From Bifidobacterium breve (GTDB lineage: Bacteria; Actinomycetota; Actinomycetes; Nanopelagicales; Nanopelagicaceae), in the NCBI GenBank assembly GCA_945866155.1, contig CAMBGL010000016.1, positions 1-16,035 on the forward strand: a stretch of DNA of 16,035 nt, read 5' to 3'. Below the pieces are notes generated by a model. It made no database searches. It was not told where the DNA came from and saw nothing but the letters and a program-made list of their open reading frames with translations. The position numbers and the translations under genes were made by a program. Below are positions 13,849 to 16,035 of the stretch, piece after piece. Position 1 is the first letter of the stretch; every line of letters begins with the position of its first letter.

Positions 13849-14397
13849 CTATGTACTCAGTACAAATTGTGCACTTTCTCGTGTTTTATCAGAAGTGAAA
13901 TAAATCTCTTGGTCAATCATCCATTGCTTCATGTTAGATTCAATTTCTTCACCATCTCTGGCGATAACTCTTTCGATTCCAATTGTGCGGTCAACTTCTA
14001 TCCAGATCGTTGTTGTTGCACTATTTCGAACTACTTCCCGAGCACTACCAACGCCTTCAAGAATAAGGATTTGAGATGGCTTTAGATCGATGGGATTTGA
14101 ATACTTACTTGTACTCCAATCAAAATGGGGAAGAGCAAAATTCTGCGATTTCCTTTGTGCCTCAATAATTTTTGAAAGCAACTCAGTCAGATTCTCTCCG
14201 AGTGCGCCATCCCATCCGTTATACAAATCATCCATATGCACCACTTCGACGGAAAATCTTGAATTGAGCGCTTGTGATATCTGCATTGCCAAAGTCGTTT
14301 TCCCAGCACCAGCTGGGCCATCAATGGCGATGATGTGAGTCTTGCCCACTTTGGGAGAACTCGTGCATAAATCAGTGAGCGCTGCTACGAGATTCAT
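13849..14397 (-). CDS. Small P-loop kinase (uridine-kinase-like), candidate thiamine kinase
   Basis: A 182-residue nucleoside-kinase-type P-loop protein. Walker A GPAGAGKTT lies at 27-35, followed by VVHMDDLYNGWDG (52-64, acidic pair Asp56-Asp57 as in uridine or nicotinamide riboside kinases), ILEGVGS (112-118) at the end of a buried strand, and a lid-like RDGEE near 147-151. Related actinobacterial proteins are usually labelled uridine kinase-like or ATP-binding protein without a proven substrate. The ATG at 14397 has GGAAG 7 nt upstream; a TTG at 14415 is the alternative. The gene overlaps the end of the riboswitch-controlled pnuT by 26 bp, so it is translated with the transporter. A role in phosphorylating imported thiamine, so trapping it, is inferred from context only. 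It does not resemble thiamine pyrophosphokinase. Confidence 0.75.
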   Translation of the reverse strand: MNLVAALTDLCTSSPKVGKTHIIAIDGPAGAGKTTLAMQISQALNSRFSVEVVHMDDLYNGWDGALGENLTELLSKIIEAQRKSQNFALPHFDWSTSKYSNPIDLKPSQILILEGVGSAREVVRNSATTTIWIEVDRTIGIERVIARDGEEIESNMKQWMIDQEIYFTSDKTRESAQFVLST

Positions 14398-14953
14398 ACC
14401 AATTCTTCCATCCAACTATTGCAACAATTGTGAAAATAAAATAGAGCAAGGATGTAAACCAGTAACCCTGTTGTGCATAAAGGGCTGTTCCAACTACATC
14501 AACTACTAGCCATAGTGGCCAGCTTTCATATTTTTGTAAAACCATCAATATTTGAGCGATAAAGGAACCCACGAATAGAAACGAATCAACCCATGTCGCA
14601 GCCGCGCCAATACGTGAGAGCAATGGTGCAAGTGCTACCCATCCCAGAATAAGTCCGACTATCCAAAAAATGCGAAGGCGATTAGAAAGTCTTCCGGATT
14701 TAGCACCCGTTGGCTCCCAACCTATCCAACCGAGTACTGCCGCGATAACAAAAACAATTTGAAGTGCGGCGCTTCCCAATAAATTTGCTTGATAAAAAAA
14801 GAGACCGTATAGAGCGCTACTCAATGCCCACCAAGGCCAGGTGATTCTTTTTCGTGTAGTCCCAAGCCAAACTCCAATCAATGAAGTCGAGGCTGCAACT
14901 GATTCCAAAATGCTTACTGGGTATCCCCAAGCTGTAAATAAAATGGTTGACAT
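14372..14953 (-). CDS. pnuT: PnuC-family vitamin transporter, probably thiamine (PnuT)
   Basis: PnuC-family proteins let vitamin precursors across the membrane by facilitated diffusion; uptake is driven by phosphorylation inside the cell. The 193-residue protein has about seven hydrophobic segments and the family's tryptophan-rich motifs: GVWLGTTRKRITWPWW near 27-42, GWIGWE (75-80), LQKYESWPLWLVVDV (139-153) and GWKNW (181-185). PnuC itself carries nicotinamide riboside, but the TPP riboswitch directly upstream points to thiamine, as in PnuT proteins. The ATG at 14953 is chosen because AAGGGA, the 3' end of the riboswitch, lies 7 nt upstream; a TTG at 14956 is possible. The downstream kinase gene overlaps by 26 bp. 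Confidence 0.85.
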   Translation of the reverse strand: MSTILFTAWGYPVSILESVAASTSLIGVWLGTTRKRITWPWWALSSALYGLFFYQANLLGSAALQIVFVIAAVLGWIGWEPTGAKSGRLSNRLRIFWIVGLILGWVALAPLLSRIGAAATWVDSFLFVGSFIAQILMVLQKYESWPLWLVVDVVGTALYAQQGYWFTSLLYFIFTIVAIVGWKNWYESRSSAH

Positions 14954-14958
14954 CAATT

Positions 14959-15041
14959 AATCCCTTCCGCATCCGCATTACCGGACGGGTCAAGCGGTCG
15001 ATCTGAATCTCAGACCCTCTCAGCCTTGTGGGCTCCCGCAT
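14959..15041 (-). ncRNA. TPP riboswitch (THI element)
   Basis: Read on the minus strand, the region contains in order: GCGGGAGCC; the small P3 hairpin GCC-CACAA-GGC; the invariant CTGAGA (15018-15023); an extra hairpin GTCTGA...TCAGAT; GACCGCTTGACCCG; P5 TCCG-GTAATG-CGGA with the signature GGTAATGC (14982-14975); and the closing GGAAGGGA (14968-14961). This is the standard order of the thiamine pyrophosphate riboswitch, in a form like those of other actinobacteria. Its 3' strand ends 7 nt before the pnuT ATG, so the ribosome binding site (AAGGGA) is part of the aptamer. Binding TPP would probably hide this site and block translation of pnuT and the coupled kinase. No terminator hairpin is seen. 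Confidence 0.92.
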
Positions 15042-15046
15042 TTGTA

Positions 15047-15052
15047 ACTCTA
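15047..15052 (-). promoter_or_regulatory. Candidate -10 element of the pnuT riboswitch transcript
   Basis: TAGAGT on the minus strand lies just upstream of the riboswitch. A start about 7 nt downstream would fall at the first bases of the aptamer. A matching -35 box is not clear. Confidence 0.35.
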
Positions 15053-15105
15053 TCGAATCAATTCAAAAAGTGCGCGTTCTGCCTTCAATAGGGAAGAATA
15101 TATTT

Positions 15106-15438
15106 ATGCTCAAGTGGAGTTACATGGCCATGCTGGCCTTCACAATCTGCGGCTCTTTTTGGTTAGAGATTGCCTTGCGAGTTCGCGTACTTGCACGCTT
15201 CAAAAGAGTCGTTATGAGTATTGCGCCAATAGCATTTCTATTTCTGTGCTGGGATGCCTATGCCATCGCTAGCGGACATTGGTATTTTGATTCAAAGAAA
15301 ATACTCGGCATCTTTGGCCCATTCAATATCCCGCTTGAAGAGTTTCTCTTTTTCTTCATCATCCCTATAGCAGGAATTATGACTATTGAAGCAGTGCGAA
15401 GAGTGAAGACACATTGGGTAGTTGGGGATGAGAAATGA
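15106..15438 (+). CDS. crtYc: Lycopene cyclase subunit CrtYc
   Basis: One of two small membrane subunits of the heterodimeric actinobacterial lycopene cyclase, which closes the end rings of lycopene to give beta-carotene or related products. The 110-residue protein has three hydrophobic segments. The family motifs are CWDAYAIASGHWYFD (48-62) and IPLEEFLFFFIIP (75-87), with the Glu pair at 78-79, followed by a TIEAVRR end. The ATG at 15106 was chosen because GGGAAG lies upstream (15091-15096) and the 26 residues gained with an in-frame start at 15028 would run into the riboswitch/promoter region. The stop overlaps the crtYd start (ATGA). The gene is divergent from pnuT. Confidence 0.9.
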   Translation: MLKWSYMAMLAFTICGSFWLEIALRVRVLARFKRVVMSIAPIAFLFLCWDAYAIASGHWYFDSKKILGIFGPFNIPLEEFLFFFIIPIAGIMTIEAVRRVKTHWVVGDEK

Positions 15439-15737
15439 CTTATACCCAGATTGCTCTTCTCTCATTTGTTCTTTCAATCGTTTTTGACTTGCGAGTCACA
15501 AAAATTCATCTATTTACACGAAAAGTTTTTTGGACCTCGTATGCCATCATTGTGCCTTTTCAGTTGATTACCAATTGGTGGCTCACATCTCGCAATATTG
15601 TTATGTACAAACCAGAGTCAATCATTGGTCTTCGCATTGCCTCGGCACCTGTTGAAGATTTGTTTTTTGGCTTTTCTCTCTTACTGAGTGTGTTATCGCT
15701 CTGGGTATATATAGGTAAGAAGAATCAGCGAGCTTGA
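15435..15737 (+). CDS. crtYd: Lycopene cyclase subunit CrtYd
   Basis: The partner of CrtYc; both halves are needed for cyclase activity. The 100-residue protein has three hydrophobic segments and the family pattern NWWLTSRNIVMYKPESIIGLRI followed by APVEDLFFGFSLLL (71-84), with the conserved Pro-x-Glu-Asp. Translation is coupled to crtYc through an ATGA overlap. The split into two genes is normal for actinobacteria, so this is not a frameshift. Its last 13 bp overlap the 3' end of crtB on the other strand. Whether the product is beta-carotene or another cyclic carotenoid cannot be decided from the sequence. Confidence 0.88.
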   Translation: MTYTQIALLSFVLSIVFDLRVTKIHLFTRKVFWTSYAIIVPFQLITNWWLTSRNIVMYKPESIIGLRIASAPVEDLFFGFSLLLSVLSLWVYIGKKNQRA

Positions 15738-16035
15738 AGCGCTTTCACATACGCTTTTGATGCAACTCGCGCACGTCTTGCCATTGAAGTCTTAGCTCTC
15801 TTATCGAAGATTTGATAATCAATCTTTTCAACTTCATCAACTATTCCGCAGTACAACTCACTCGCTGCTTCTATGCAAGGACGACTCGATGGCGCAAGTT
15901 CTCGTATGCCAGGATTTGCCTCCTTTTGAAGTTGTCGCACGCGCGCGATTTGAAACTTGAGAGCTTGAATAATTTCAGGAGTCAGAACTCTTCTTTCAAG
16001 TAATTCTCTATCTACTCCAAAAGAGGCAAGTTCAT
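15725..16035 (-). CDS. crtB: Phytoene synthase, C-terminal part (cut by window edge)
   Basis: Phytoene synthase joins two geranylgeranyl pyrophosphates head to head, the committed step of carotenoid synthesis. Only the last 102 residues are in the window; the reading frame is open to the right edge. The segment starts with a LASFGVDRELLERR stretch and continues with LKFQIARVRQLQKEANPGI. It then has LAPSSRPCIEAASELYCGIVDEVEKIDYQIFDKRA in two typical blocks and a basic C terminus. These match the final helices of CrtB. The catalytic DxxxD motifs lie outside the window. The gene is convergent with crtYd with a 13-bp overlap. Confidence 0.88.
   Translation of the reverse strand, partial: ELASFGVDRELLERRVLTPEIIQALKFQIARVRQLQKEANPGIRELAPSSRPCIEAASELYCGIVDEVEKIDYQIFDKRAKTSMARRARVASKAYVKALQAR

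Noticed and set aside
14372..14953. Nicotinamide riboside transporter PnuC
   Set aside because: The fold family fits, but the TPP riboswitch directly upstream and the absence of any NAD-related gene favour thiamine as the substrate. Not fully excluded.
15106..15737. Frameshifted single lycopene cyclase gene
   Set aside because: Actinobacterial lycopene cyclases are normally two small genes with an ATGA overlap; each half has its own start and the expected length.

Overview
This window looks like chromosomal DNA from a streamlined, low-G+C actinobacterium, most plausibly a freshwater planktonic type such as the acI/Nanopelagicales group. That placement is inferred from gene content, not from a search. 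The pointers are: the actinobacterial order rplS-lepB-rnhB-dprA; a class II (mycobacterial-type) DAHP synthase close to a PASTA-domain Ser/Thr kinase; a PFK of the actinobacterial type; a split CrtYc/CrtYd lycopene cyclase; G+C clearly below 50% by eye; and extreme compaction, with overlapping convergent genes and no intergenic gap above about 150 bp. No tRNA, rRNA, IS element, prophage or CRISPR array was seen.

Layout. 1-3826 (+) is a housekeeping block: rplS (L19 with a long acidic tail), lepB, rnhB, a minimal dprA and era. It ends against a convergent DMT transporter (3823-4686, -) and xylB (4718-6127, -). A 110-bp divergent promoter region with a perfect 12-bp palindrome and a tandem ATCTAGAT repeat separates xylB from pfkA (6238-7263, +), whose active site carries Asp104/Lys124, the signature of pyrophosphate-dependent PFK. 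Next come aroG (class II DAHP synthase) and ogt (+). These are met by a minus-strand run read from high to low coordinates: pknL-like PASTA kinase, nfo, a second DMT transporter and ltaE.

Further right, a TPP riboswitch (about 14959-15041, -) controls a PnuC-family gene, which is therefore best read as a thiamine transporter (PnuT). It overlaps a small P-loop kinase of unknown substrate that may trap the imported vitamin by phosphorylation. This riboswitch-transporter-kinase cassette is the most interesting unit in the window. Divergent from it, crtYc-crtYd (+) run tail to tail into the 3' end of crtB (-, cut by the window edge), forming part of a carotenoid cluster that in related organisms feeds retinal/rhodopsin or pigment synthesis.

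Regulation. Several genes (xylB, aroG, ogt, ltaE, pknL) have no Shine-Dalgarno sequence but have a TANNNT hexamer 6-7 nt before the start codon, as expected for leaderless mRNAs. In two of them (ogt, ltaE) the hexamer overlaps the stop codon of the upstream gene.
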